Made by a program: the position numbers and the translations under genes | Shown: positions 25,199 through 34,109 of the stretch, one piece after another | How positions within the stretch are numbered: the stretch's first letter is position 1 | Layout: each line of letters begins with the position of its first letter | The notes under the pieces: generated by a model | The model's database searches: none | Told to the model about the DNA's origin: nothing | What the model saw: only the letters and a program-made list of their open reading frames with translations | Source of the DNA: Bog-159 sp963707465 | GTDB taxonomy: Bacteria; Acidobacteriota; Terriglobia; Bryobacterales; Bryobacteraceae | Direction of reading: 5' to 3' | NCBI GenBank assembly: GCA_963707465.1 | Contig: CAVPQK010000015.1 | Span: forward strand, 1,860,001 to 1,924,000 | Length of the DNA stretch: 64,000 bases

Positions 25199-25749
25199 GG
25201 CTTCCACTTGATATTGCAACCCACGCTCGGCCGCTGCTGCGGATTCACCGGCTGGCCCGCCAGCACGGCGTCGATTGCCGCGCGCAGGTCGGCGCCCGTG
25301 ACCGGCGCATCGTTTTTCGGACGTGCGCTATCCAGTTGGCCGCGGTAAACCAACTGCCTGTGTTCGTCATACAGGAAGAAGTCCGGCGTGCAGGCGGCGT
25401 CGTAGGCTTTGGCCACCGCCTGGGTTTCGTCGTAGCAAATCGGAAAGTTCAGACCGAGTTCCGCGGCCATCTCGCGCAAACGCTCGGGCGCATCGTCCGG
25501 GTACTGGGGGACGTAGTTCGACGAAATCGCTACGATGCCCAGCGGCCGCCCGGCGTAATCCTTGCCCAGCCGCGCCAGTTCGTGTTTGATGTGCTGCACG
25601 TAAGGGCAGTGCCGCGAGATGAACATCACCAGCAACGCCCGCTGGCCGAAGCTGTCGCGTCTGAACGTCGCGCCGGACACTACGTCCGGCAACTGAAAAT
25701 CCGGGGCCGGCAAGCCCAGCGGGGTCATGGTGGATTCGGTTTGCGCCAT
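25195..25749 (-). CDS. Thioredoxin-fold redoxin (AhpC/TSA-like)
   Basis: 184 residues: PLGLPAPDFQLPDVVSGATF, RDSFGQRALLVMFISRHCPY and VQHIKHELARLGKDYAGRPL, then VAISSNYVPQYPDDAPERLR and a C-terminal PDFFLYDEHRQLVYRGQLDS. The redox site is a single Cys (HCPYV) in place of a CxxC, as in a widespread family of cytoplasmic thioredoxin-like proteins. Peroxide or thiol reduction is likely but the substrate is unknown. The next gene downstream on this strand is speA, across the inverted repeat. Confidence 0.85.
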   Translation of the reverse strand: MAQTESTMTPLGLPAPDFQLPDVVSGATFRRDSFGQRALLVMFISRHCPYVQHIKHELARLGKDYAGRPLGIVAISSNYVPQYPDDAPERLREMAAELGLNFPICYDETQAVAKAYDAACTPDFFLYDEHRQLVYRGQLDSARPKNDAPVTGADLRAAIDAVLAGQPVNPQQRPSVGCNIKWKP

Positions 25750-25758
25750 GGCTGTTCC

Positions 25759-26193
25759 TCAAACGCGGTAATCGTCGGCCTTCCAATTCTTGATGGCGCG
25801 CTTGATGTCGGCGGCGGGCATGTTGCCGTCAGCCGCTTTCCTGGCCAGATCCACGAATTCGTTATCCGGCGCGAAGCGTAGCGCGACGATCTGCAGGACC
25901 GAGAGCCGCGCGTCGAGCAGCTTGCCCGTGAGCGCGAAATGCCGCAGATTTTCCTCGGCGCGAATGGCCCGGTCCTGCGCCTTGAGGGGAAACACGCGCG
26001 CGTAATTGGCAAGTATGACGCAGCAAACCACCAGCACGACGATCAACGCCGCGCTATAGAACTGCCCGTGGATGCCCCAAGAATGATAGAGGTTGATCAG
26101 GGACCCGATCAGCGTCAGGACTAAAATGCCAAACAGGACGAAGTGGAAGCCGGGCACATAACGGACATGGTTGGAGTAATTCTGGTTGGCCAT
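25759..26193 (-). CDS. DUF6526-type membrane protein
   Basis: 144 residues. Two transmembrane helices (FHFVLFGILVLTLIGSLINL and AALIVVLVVCCVILANYARV) precede a soluble C-terminal region with ENLRHFALTGKLLDARLSVL, QIVALRFAPDNEFVDLARKA and a final AIKNWKADDYRV. This arrangement matches DUF6526, a bacterial family of unknown function. The stop lies 9 bases before the start of the redoxin gene, so they are probably co-transcribed. Confidence 0.78.
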   Translation of the reverse strand: MANQNYSNHVRYVPGFHFVLFGILVLTLIGSLINLYHSWGIHGQFYSAALIVVLVVCCVILANYARVFPLKAQDRAIRAEENLRHFALTGKLLDARLSVLQIVALRFAPDNEFVDLARKAADGNMPAADIKRAIKNWKADDYRV

Positions 26194-26224
26194 GCGGCGA
26201 TTGTACCGCGATTGTGCTTGGAGA

Positions 26225-26829
26225 TCAGTGCTCCAGCACTCTCAAGAACCTATCGGCAAATGGCGATGCAGCGCGGACTTTTGCCGGGTCGATCTGCGCG
26301 AGGATTTGGAATGAATGCTCTCCTTTTGAGTATTCACCCTTCTTGCAATCCTTCGTCGCCCGCTGCAGGCCGGCAAACAGGTCGGCCTTTGGGATGTTCT
26401 CGACATCGGGCCGCTGGCTCAGCCCGGCCAGCCGGAAGCCCTGCCCGTAATACTCCCCAAGCGCGTCCTTGTCGGCATGAAACCAGGCCTCCATCGCCTG
26501 CACCATCAGGTGGATCTGGTCCTCCGAAGCTCCCTGGGGGCGTATCCACCCGTCGCCCGGACGTAGCCTGACATGTTCCAGGCACCGCTCCCGGCCACCG
26601 GCGCTTCGCTGTCAACCAGCAAGATGGCGAAGTCGTCCGGACTTGCACCCTCGTGAGAAATTCGGAACTTCTCATAGGCCTGCCGGCGGCCGCCGCACCG
26701 AACCACCCTTGGCATCCGGTGTTCCAAACCAGCCCTTCTGAAGAACTCCGAAAACCCGCGCCGGCATTGGGTTTCGAGCGCCTTGTTATGGTCGCCGCCG
26801 CCCTCCACGTATACCTTCACCGTCACCAC
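26225..26829 (-). pseudogene. DUF4276 TOPRIM-like protein, interrupted by a single-base frameshift
   Basis: The first frame (26829-26506) starts MVTVKVYVEGGGDHNKALE and carries the TOPRIM-like acidic motifs YVEGGGD and ILLVDSEAPV. It then runs out of frame after GSGAWN. In the +1 frame the family continues as EHVRLRPGDGWIRPQGASED, QIHLMVQAMEAWFHADKDAL and YYGQGFRLAGLSQRPDVENI, to 26225. A missing G in the Trp/Glu junction (TGGGAA to TGGAA, near 26577) explains the shift. As sequenced, the second half could still be translated from ATG 26506, which overlaps the first frame's stop (TGATG). The start overlaps the upstream ATPase stop by 7 bases, so the two genes are one unit. Confidence 0.82.
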
Positions 26830-28025
26830 CGGTTCCCTCCGATCTCACCGCTGCGCCAGAGCTGCCCGAGGCCATAATCCTCTTTCAACCACTTGGCCAG
26901 TTCGTCACTGGTTCGTCTGCCCATCACGGTGGATCCATTGCGTTTCTCGCAGACGATGACTGCCTCGGGCACTTTGGTCAGGCCGTCCACGAGCACGTCC
27001 GAATGCGTCGTGACGATCAACTGCATGCGATGGGATGCTTCTATCAGCAGGTCTGCTAGGCCTGGCAGCAGGTCGGGATGCAGCCCCAGCTCTGGTTCTT
27101 CCAGACAAACCAGCGGCGGCGGCGCGGGATGGCACAGCACGGCCAGGAGACACAGATACCGAATCGTTCCATCGGAGAGCCGAGTGGCGGGAACGGGTGA
27201 TTTCAGACCTGCATAGTGCAGGAACAGCTGAATCGTTCCGCCCAAGACTTTGGTGGAAAAGTCTTCAATGGCCTCATCGGCATTCTTTAGCTTCTCTACA
27301 AGGCTCCTTCGGAGGTCGCGCCGATGCTCGAGGTCATTGAGCACCAACGCGATGTTGGCGGCGTCCTCGCGCAAGAAGTCCGACTGGAGATCCGTCGGCT
27401 GCGGCCTCCGAGGCTGCGTGTTACGGCCGAGATTCCATTCCCGGAAGAGCTTGATCTTAGCGTACTCATTTCCAAGATATGTCAGCTCCGGGTAAAGGTC
27501 TGGGTCTTTGCGTTGGGACAAGACAGATTGATCTAAGGCCATGTCTTCGCGCCGAAGCGCAAGGTGCGCACCATCAAAACCCGGTCGCGCTTGCCATTTC
27601 AGAGCCAGGAGCGGTAGGCCGCGTTGATAACGGTAGTAAAAGTCAGGGTTTGCTGCGGGACCTGCGTCCTCGATCGCCTCGTCTCCCAGTTCTGTGCGCT
27701 GCCCAACCATCCCTAACTCAAGACGGTGCCGAAGCGGCATCTTGCCCTGAGGATAAAAGACAGTGACATCGATCCCAGCCGTGGCGGTGGTGTCCGAACC
27801 CTTCCACAGCCACTCGCCAATTCCCCCGCCCGTCTGTATTGGCTCGAGCAGATTCCCGGGCGCCGCCTGAAGAAGGGAAATCACTTCGATGAGGTTCGAT
27901 TTCCCCGCGCCATTCGGCCCGATGAGTACATTCAGAGATTCCAACTCAATTTCGGGGCTTTCGGGTCCAAACGATAGGATATTCTGCGCCTTGATCGTCC
28001 TCAAGAATCGCTTGTCGCCGAGCAT
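26823..28025 (-). CDS. AAA_21-family ATPase, partner of the DUF4276 protein
   Basis: 400 residues of the OLD/RecF-like ATPase class. Walker A is LIGPNGAGKSNLIEVISLLQ (about 34-53), the signature region is RLSDGTIRYLCLLAVL, Walker B is LVCLEEPELGLHPDLLPGLA and the switch is LIVTTHSDVLVDGL. It has no attached TOPRIM nuclease. The TOPRIM-like function seems to be supplied in trans by the overlapping DUF4276 gene. ATPase plus DUF4276 pairs recur in bacterial genomes and resemble split OLD nucleases. A defence role is plausible but inferred. Confidence 0.85.
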   Translation of the reverse strand: MLGDKRFLRTIKAQNILSFGPESPEIELESLNVLIGPNGAGKSNLIEVISLLQAAPGNLLEPIQTGGGIGEWLWKGSDTTATAGIDVTVFYPQGKMPLRHRLELGMVGQRTELGDEAIEDAGPAANPDFYYRYQRGLPLLALKWQARPGFDGAHLALRREDMALDQSVLSQRKDPDLYPELTYLGNEYAKIKLFREWNLGRNTQPRRPQPTDLQSDFLREDAANIALVLNDLEHRRDLRRSLVEKLKNADEAIEDFSTKVLGGTIQLFLHYAGLKSPVPATRLSDGTIRYLCLLAVLCHPAPPPLVCLEEPELGLHPDLLPGLADLLIEASHRMQLIVTTHSDVLVDGLTKVPEAVIVCEKRNGSTVMGRRTSDELAKWLKEDYGLGQLWRSGEIGGNRW

Positions 28026-28046
28026 TTAGTCTCCATTCTACTCGAC

Positions 28047-29702
28047 CTACCGGCGAGACCCGTCCAGCACCAGCACCCAATCCTGAAAAATCGGAGCCAC
28101 TGGCGGCTGCCACACACCTGCCGCATCCGCCGCCGCCGTGCCCGCCGCATGCTCCGCCCCACTTGCCGGATTGAAGTAGAACGCGCGATACGAAACGCCG
28201 GGTTCGAGCTGCACCATTTTGGGAGCATCCCACATGGCCGGCATGAAGACGATGCGCAGCTCCCGTGGGATGCCGGCGCAATACGACTGCACATAATTCG
28301 CCGCGGTCCAGTGCGGCTCGACCCACTCCGGGTGCGGCTCCATGCGCCACCACGGATAACGCGTCAGCAGCGCCTTCGACCATCCGAGCTGGCGCGATCC
28401 CGGTAGCTCGCTGGCCACATCCCACGGCGTATCGCCCCAGGAGCGGCCGTGCGGCGACGGTCCAAAGGGCTGCGCGGCGGTGTTCACCTGCCAGATTCCG
28501 TTGGCTCCATAGGTGTGCCCGGCGGCGCCGCTCAGCATGCAGGCCCAGAACATGAATCGCTGCACCTCCTGCCGGCTCTGCTCCAGGATGCCTTCGTAGC
28601 AGACCTCGCCGTCGATCACCGGCATAGGCGGCGCGGCGGCGCGCGATGCCGTCACCAGCTTCACCGTGTTCGGAATGCTGGCGCGATCGCTGTGGCCCGT
28701 TTGCAGCATGTCGAAATCCAGCACCGACACGTCTTCCACCGTGTGGCGCGCGCTGTCGGATGGATGAATCGTGATGGGGTGATGGAAGGGGTCGGTCGCG
28801 CGCACGTAGCGGCCCATTTCGGTCCAGCCGCGTTTCTGCAGGGCGTGGTCGCGATCTTTGTCCGCGGCGAGGTAGTAGGGCATGGTGCCCTCGCCCGCCA
28901 GGCACCAGATCGCCGGATACGCGCCCCAGCGCGCGATCAGGTATCGCCAGTGCTGCTTCATCTTGTCCATTCCCAGGATCGGCAGATAGTATCCCCAGCA
29001 ACCCACGATGCAAGGCGCGATTCCGCGATCGACCAGATGCTGGATGCGCAGGTCGGCCATGTCGAAGTACGCCGGATTGATGCGCGCGTAGTCCGGCGCC
29101 CACGGGAAGCCGGCTTCGTTCGCGCCGCGCGGATCGAACTGCGGCATGTCCGGATAAAGCCCCGCCACGATTTGCACCACGGTGAAGCCTTTGCCGGCGC
29201 GATCCGCCGCGAGGCGCGTGAAATCGGCCGGCCAGCGCATCCGCTTGGTCAGGCCCATCCACCAGGTGTCGGCCAGCCAGAAGAAGGGCGTGCCGTCGGC
29301 GTGCTCCAGGTAGCGGCGGCTGGATGCGACACGCAGCGGGCCGCGGCTCAACAGCGGGTTCGCGCCCTCGTAAGGGGCCACCTCCAGGACGCCGCGCTGG
29401 TTGTGCAGGTCCGGGTTGGATTTGTCGCTCGAAACGGCCTCGAACTCGTAGCGGCCCGCGGCATCGGGGGCATAGCGCACGCGCCACTCCTGGCCGCCCG
29501 CCCAAAACGCCGGTACCCGCTGTTCCCGGCCCCGCGCATCGCGGAAGATCACGTCCAATTCAATTTCGTTGAATGGATCTTTGTACGGCTTGGCCGAAAC
29601 GAAGATCCATTCGGTCATTTCGCGCGCCAACGCCCGCCGGGACTGCGCCGAAACCGCGGCCGCGGCTGCGCCCAACAACAGACTGCGTCTGGTGAACTTC
29701 AT
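28047..29702 (-). CDS. Exported DUF4038 (apiosidase-like) glycoside hydrolase
   Basis: 551 residues beginning MKFTRRSLLLGAAAAAVSAQ, a Tat-type leader. A beta-sandwich N-terminal domain of DUF5060 type (ELDVIFRDARGREQRVPAFW, RYAPDAAGRYEFEAVSSD) is followed by a TIM-barrel DUF4038 domain (HADGTPFFWLADTWWMGLTK, FTVVQIVAGLYPDMPQFDPR, IAPCIVGCWGYYLPILG, AIWCLAGEGTMPYYL). A C-terminal beta domain with GVSYRAFYFNPASG ends it. Relatives cleave plant cell-wall side chains such as apiose or galacturonate. It overlaps selB by 4 bases, so it is translated from the selB transcript. Confidence 0.88.
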   Translation of the reverse strand: MKFTRRSLLLGAAAAAVSAQSRRALAREMTEWIFVSAKPYKDPFNEIELDVIFRDARGREQRVPAFWAGGQEWRVRYAPDAAGRYEFEAVSSDKSNPDLHNQRGVLEVAPYEGANPLLSRGPLRVASSRRYLEHADGTPFFWLADTWWMGLTKRMRWPADFTRLAADRAGKGFTVVQIVAGLYPDMPQFDPRGANEAGFPWAPDYARINPAYFDMADLRIQHLVDRGIAPCIVGCWGYYLPILGMDKMKQHWRYLIARWGAYPAIWCLAGEGTMPYYLAADKDRDHALQKRGWTEMGRYVRATDPFHHPITIHPSDSARHTVEDVSVLDFDMLQTGHSDRASIPNTVKLVTASRAAAPPMPVIDGEVCYEGILEQSRQEVQRFMFWACMLSGAAGHTYGANGIWQVNTAAQPFGPSPHGRSWGDTPWDVASELPGSRQLGWSKALLTRYPWWRMEPHPEWVEPHWTAANYVQSYCAGIPRELRIVFMPAMWDAPKMVQLEPGVSYRAFYFNPASGAEHAAGTAAADAAGVWQPPVAPIFQDWVLVLDGSRR

Positions 29703-31570
29703 AGCACCACCCTTTCGTCGCCCTCGCGGCGCGTGACCCGCTCGCGGTCCAGATACTCCAGCAGCGGGATGGCGTATTTGCGCGAGATGCCCGTCCAGTC
29801 CTTGAACGTGCCCACATTGAAGCGTGCGGCGTGGCGCGCGGCCAGCATGGTGCGCAGTTTTTCCATGGCCGTGTGATGGAATACCAGATCGTCGCTCACC
29901 CGGATCAGCCGCTTGTCACGCAGCAGAATCTGCAGTAGCGAGCGGGCGCGGACGGCTTCCACGCCGGATTTCGCCAGCACATCCGGCAGCCCGGGCACGG
30001 CCAGGCCCGCCTGCTCGAAAGCCCGCTCGATGGCGGCGCGGGCCTGCTCCTCGTCCCGTTTCAGCACCAGCTTGTGGCTGGCCAGCCGCACGTTTTCGCC
30101 CTCAACCGCGATCTGTTTCTCCTGCGCAAGCATCGCGTCGATGAGAAACGCCGGCGAATCCGGCAGCTCGCGGCCGCGCAGATCCTGTTTGGGGATGCCG
30201 GGCAGCAGCGGGTGCTTCTGGTGAAACTCGCGCACCGCCCGCAGCAGCTTCTCACGCGCGGATTGGAACCAGGCGCGGTCCGCGAACCAGGGCTGGGGCT
30301 GCGCAAACGCGACCACCGGTGCGCCCGCCGCAGCCGCCGCGATCTCGCGCTCCGTCAGGCCGGTGCGCGCCACCAGTTCGCCGATGCCCATTCCGTATTT
30401 CGATTCGCGCACCAGCAACGCCACGCGCTCCGCCGCGGGCGCCTCCGCCAGCGTGCGCAGCCGCTCCCCTACACGGTCTCCCTTGCGGTATCGCTTGCCG
30501 CCCGTGTCCACCACCACTCCGCCGCCTATGGTCACCACGGGCGAAAACATGCGGATGATGAAGCGGTCTCCGGGCAGCAGCAGCGCCGGCTCCCGCAGCA
30601 CGATGCGCGCCCAGCCGCGCTGCCCCGGCTTTAGCGCGGCGGCGCCCTCCAGCAACCGCACCTGGGCCTCGATCTCCGCCGTGCCCGCATGGAAATGCAC
30701 TGGCGCGCGATGCTTCAGCGGCTTGGCCGAAGGCAGGAGCTGCAGCGCGCAATCCACCTGCGTGACGGTCCGAAACACCCCCGGCGCAGCCAGCACCATG
30801 CCGCGAGCCAGTTCCGCCGGTTCGATGTCCGCCAGATTCAACGCGGTGCGCTGCCCAGCCAGCGCCTGCCCGGCGGCTTCGCCGTAGACCTGCACACCGC
30901 GCACGCGCAGCCGCCGGCCGGTCGGGTACAGTTCGACTTCCTGCTCCTTGCGGACCGTGCCCGAGATCAACGTGCCGGTCACCACGGTGCCGAATCCCTT
31001 CACGGTGAAGGCGCGATCCAGCGGCAGGCGAAAATGTCCCGCGGCGCTCTTCTCCGGCGCGGCCTCGGCGGCGCGCTGCAGCTCCCGCCGCAATTCGTCC
31101 AGCCCCGCGCCCGTCACGGAGCTGACCGCCACCACCGGCGCGCCTTCCAGAAACGAACCCGCCACAAACTCCTCCACCTCCAGCCGCACCAGTTCCAGGA
31201 TGTCCGCGTCCACCAGGTCGGCCTTGGTCAGCGCCACCACGCCACGCGGGATTCCCAGCAGGCGGCAGATATCGAAGTGCTCGCGCGTCTGCGGCTTAAT
31301 CGATTCGTCGGCCGCGATGACGAAAAGCACCAGGTCGATGCCGCCCACCCCGGCCAGCATGTTCTTGACGAACCGCTCGTGCCCGGGCACATCCACGAAG
31401 CCCAGCCGCAGCCCCGCGGTCAAAGGCAGGTGCGCGAAACCGATATCGATGGTGATGCCGCGCCGCTTTTCCTCGTCCAGGCGGTCTGCGTCGATGCCGG
31501 TGAGCGCTTTCACCAGCGCGGTCTTGCCGTGATCGATGTGGCCGGCCGTGCCCACGATAATGTTCTTCAT
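29699..31570 (-). CDS. selB: Selenocysteine-specific translation elongation factor SelB
   Basis: 623 residues. The GTPase domain has GTAGHIDHGKTALVKALTG, GITIDIGFAHLPL, DVPGHERFVKNMLAG and ALTKADLVDAD. Elongation-factor beta-barrel domains follow (FTVKGFGTVVTGTLISGTVR), and C-terminal winged helices with a final GTFKDWTGISRKYAIPLLEY that bind the SECIS hairpin. SelB delivers selenocysteyl-tRNA to in-frame UGA codons. Neither selA, selC nor selD nor any recognisable selenoprotein lies in the window. Its start lies 103 bases from the divergent PQQ-propeller gene, and the glycosidase gene is coupled downstream, an odd pairing. Confidence 0.95.
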   Translation of the reverse strand: MKNIIVGTAGHIDHGKTALVKALTGIDADRLDEEKRRGITIDIGFAHLPLTAGLRLGFVDVPGHERFVKNMLAGVGGIDLVLFVIAADESIKPQTREHFDICRLLGIPRGVVALTKADLVDADILELVRLEVEEFVAGSFLEGAPVVAVSSVTGAGLDELRRELQRAAEAAPEKSAAGHFRLPLDRAFTVKGFGTVVTGTLISGTVRKEQEVELYPTGRRLRVRGVQVYGEAAGQALAGQRTALNLADIEPAELARGMVLAAPGVFRTVTQVDCALQLLPSAKPLKHRAPVHFHAGTAEIEAQVRLLEGAAALKPGQRGWARIVLREPALLLPGDRFIIRMFSPVVTIGGGVVVDTGGKRYRKGDRVGERLRTLAEAPAAERVALLVRESKYGMGIGELVARTGLTEREIAAAAAGAPVVAFAQPQPWFADRAWFQSAREKLLRAVREFHQKHPLLPGIPKQDLRGRELPDSPAFLIDAMLAQEKQIAVEGENVRLASHKLVLKRDEEQARAAIERAFEQAGLAVPGLPDVLAKSGVEAVRARSLLQILLRDKRLIRVSDDLVFHHTAMEKLRTMLAARHAARFNVGTFKDWTGISRKYAIPLLEYLDRERVTRREGDERVVL

Positions 31571-31595
31571 CCGCTGATGTTCATCGTACTACTGG

Positions 31596-31658
31596 AGTAC
31601 TGGCTAGTACCATTGCCGTGGAGCGGCACCGGCCCAAACGGCCGGCCTGTTGTATACT
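31596..31658 (+). promoter_or_regulatory. Promoter of the first PQQ-propeller gene with shared 13-base motif
   Basis: A 13-base element AGTACTGGCTAGT (31596-31608) and a -10 like TATACT (31653-31658) lie in the short region between selB and the propeller gene. Upstream of the paralog at 35956 the same element (AGTACTGTCTAGT) and the same TGTATACTTCAAA block occur, while the DNA between them differs. Conservation of only these two blocks argues for a regulatory protein site plus promoter. The -10 would leave a leader of about ten bases with no Shine-Dalgarno. Confidence 0.6.
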
Positions 31659-31673
31659 TCAAACTAAGCGAAA

Positions 31674-34109
31674 ATGGAAACCTCTGTTTGTAATCGAATA
31701 GCAGATTCGCGCGCATTGATTCTGGCATTGCCGGCTATGGTCCTGGTAGCAGGATTCGCGGCGCCGGCGACGGCGCAGGAAATCGCTGCGGATCGAAGCT
31801 CCGTAACAGCACAAACGCCGGTCTGCGCTCCAGCCACCGGTGCCGGCAATCCGAGCGTCCTGACGGCGCAGTACGACAACTATCGGGACGGGCACAACGG
31901 CGCTGAATCCTGCCTGTATGCCACGGCGCTGGCGGCCGGCACCGTGACCCTGGCGGAGGCCTCGTTTTCCCCGCTGCTGGTGGATAGACCGCCGGCGAGC
32001 ACCGGCCTCGAAGGCAATAACCCGATTTATGCGCAGCCGCTCTACGTGGCTGGCATCACAGTCCAAAAGCCGGCGCAGGGTACGTGCAGTCCCTGTGACA
32101 TGGTCGTACTGGCCACTGCCTTCGGCAGCATCTTCGCTTACAACGCCGATAATGGAAACCTGCTCTGGAAAAGGAGCGGGACAGGCGGGAAGCCCGGCAC
32201 CAACTGGCTCTGGGCGGATGATTGCGGGCCGACTGGTGGCGTTGTCGGCGGAATCGTAGGCAAGTCGGTACCCTATATCGGCCCCGGCCTGCCCTTTGCC
32301 GGTATCGTTTCGACGCCGGTGATCGACAACGCACCGGTGTCGCCCTACACCTACACCATGTTCGTCACCAGCGCGTGCAAGACGCCGTCCCCGGCAGTGG
32401 AACAATGGTGGCTCCACGAGATCGACCTGACCGGTCTGACTTCGGGCGCGGACGTGGCGGGGCAGGATATCTCCACGGTCCAGATCCAACCTTCTACTGG
32501 CGGCGTTCCGATGAACGTGCCGAATCAATTGCAGCGGCCGGCGCTGCTGGAAGTCAAGGCTCCCGGAGCCACTCCCAACCCGATGATCTATGTAGCCTTC
32601 GGCGTCGCGGGCATAGAAGATAGTGAGACCACCTACCCGTACCACGGCTGGCTGCTGGGCTACACCATCGATAGCAGCGGGGCGTTCGTACAGACTCCGG
32701 CGCTGAGCTTCGCAGACTCGACCAGCGGCTGCGGCGTCGGGGGTGGGACCACCCAATGCCCCGCTGGGAACGGTGGATCGCCGCCTTGCGATTGCCTGCA
32801 GCCCAGCGGCTACCAGAATGCCCCGAACTGGGGCGGCCTCGGCGGCGGTATCTGGATGTCGGGCAGGGGTCCGGCATCGCGCACCGATTCGAGCGGCGTG
32901 GCGCATACCTTTGTCGCCACCGGCAACGGCGGGTTCCAGAATGGCTCGGCCACCAATTGGGGCGACAGCATTCTGGATTTCCACCTCTCGCAATCTGGCG
33001 GCATGCCCAGCACCCCCTCGGACTATTTCACACCATACGGGGGACCGGCGGACTGTTGGATAACCAATACCTGTGCGCCCGCACTGCAACCGGCGCTCCA
33101 ACTTAGTTCTTGCGCAGTGGATACGCCCGGAGACGGCACCTGCAGCCACACCGTGGAGTTTTACAACGAGTACGACTGGGACATGGGCGTGTCGGGAATT
33201 GCGCTTTTCGATGCCGGCTCGGGCCAGCACTATGCGGTGACGGTCGACAAGGGCGGTTATGGCTACCTGCTGCACCAGGACCAGATGCTGGGCTTCGCCG
33301 CCGGGGACCCCGGGAATGTCTTCCCATTCGGCGCGATGGATACCATGTGTACCGGCTCGGCCCACACCTGCCATCGGGTCACCAGCCTGGCGCTCTACAA
33401 CAACACTCTTTACGAATGGCCCTACAAGGAGGCACTGAAAGCTCTCCAGTTTAACCTGACCCCGGTTACGCCGGCGGGATCGCCTGCCATCTACACGGAC
33501 AGCACCGGCGCCACCGTCACCGGCCCCGGCTGTGCCACCGGCAGTTGCCCTTGCAGCGGCGGCTCCTGCTTCACCCACTCGATCGTCCTCGGAGATCAAC
33601 TGATCGCCAACGGATGCGTCGGAGCTGCCTGCCCGGCGATCACCGCCGTCGCCAGCGACACGGAGTTGACCGTCACGCCGCCGTTCACCCCGGCCATTCC
33701 CCAAGCGACTCCGGTCCCCTACAGTTACAGCGGCTATTTCGTCAACCCGGTGCGCAACACCAATCCAAAGGGCAGCGACGTCGGATACCCGGGCGGACAA
33801 CTGGAAGTCACCTCCAACGGGATCCAGGCCGGCACGGGCGTGGTGTGGGCGCTGATCGGGGATAACAGTTCGGAGGAAACTCACATCGGCAGCGGCTATG
33901 CCGAGGCCTACAACGCTGCGGGCCTGGAGAGGCTCTGGACCACATACGGGAATGCCAGCTTTGATCTTTCGTGGTACGCCATGCCAACGGTGACGCGCGG
34001 GCTGGTTTTCATCCCCACTTACAACATCACCGCGTCGAAGTCGAACCCCAATTGCACAGCCACGGCCCCGTGCGTGGGCGCTCTGGTATACCAGGGCGCC
34101 GCGAACTAA
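31674..34109 (+). CDS. Large secreted PQQ-like beta-propeller protein (paralog A)
   Basis: 811 residues. The leader (ALILALPAMVLVAGFAAPATA) is followed by a conserved segment CAPATGAGNPSVLTAQYDNY. Propeller-type blades include MVVLATAFGSIFAYNADNGN then LLWKRSGTGGKPGTNWLW, and YAVTVDKGGYGYLLHQDQML. The protein is unusually Cys-rich for an exported bacterial protein, with pairs such as CSPCD and GSCPCSGGSCFTH. A His/Cys environment like the latter could bind metal. No PQQ ligand residues can be assigned, so enzyme activity is uncertain. It aligns throughout with 35956-38397. Confidence 0.82.
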   Translation: METSVCNRIADSRALILALPAMVLVAGFAAPATAQEIAADRSSVTAQTPVCAPATGAGNPSVLTAQYDNYRDGHNGAESCLYATALAAGTVTLAEASFSPLLVDRPPASTGLEGNNPIYAQPLYVAGITVQKPAQGTCSPCDMVVLATAFGSIFAYNADNGNLLWKRSGTGGKPGTNWLWADDCGPTGGVVGGIVGKSVPYIGPGLPFAGIVSTPVIDNAPVSPYTYTMFVTSACKTPSPAVEQWWLHEIDLTGLTSGADVAGQDISTVQIQPSTGGVPMNVPNQLQRPALLEVKAPGATPNPMIYVAFGVAGIEDSETTYPYHGWLLGYTIDSSGAFVQTPALSFADSTSGCGVGGGTTQCPAGNGGSPPCDCLQPSGYQNAPNWGGLGGGIWMSGRGPASRTDSSGVAHTFVATGNGGFQNGSATNWGDSILDFHLSQSGGMPSTPSDYFTPYGGPADCWITNTCAPALQPALQLSSCAVDTPGDGTCSHTVEFYNEYDWDMGVSGIALFDAGSGQHYAVTVDKGGYGYLLHQDQMLGFAAGDPGNVFPFGAMDTMCTGSAHTCHRVTSLALYNNTLYEWPYKEALKALQFNLTPVTPAGSPAIYTDSTGATVTGPGCATGSCPCSGGSCFTHSIVLGDQLIANGCVGAACPAITAVASDTELTVTPPFTPAIPQATPVPYSYSGYFVNPVRNTNPKGSDVGYPGGQLEVTSNGIQAGTGVVWALIGDNSSEETHIGSGYAEAYNAAGLERLWTTYGNASFDLSWYAMPTVTRGLVFIPTYNITASKSNPNCTATAPCVGALVYQGAAN

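Noticed and set aside
31571..31673. selC (tRNA-Sec) in the gap beside selB
   Set aside because: The 103 bases show promoter-like features shared with 35881-35934 and do not fold into a tRNA; no GTTCGA-type loop is present.
31659..33884. A 741-codon minus-strand frame under the first propeller gene
   Set aside because: The plus strand encodes a clear secreted paralog; the antisense frame is Arg/Val/Gly-rich with no family and comes from high-GC codon bias. The same holds for antisense frames at 10725-12080, 36073-36933 and 45781-47322.
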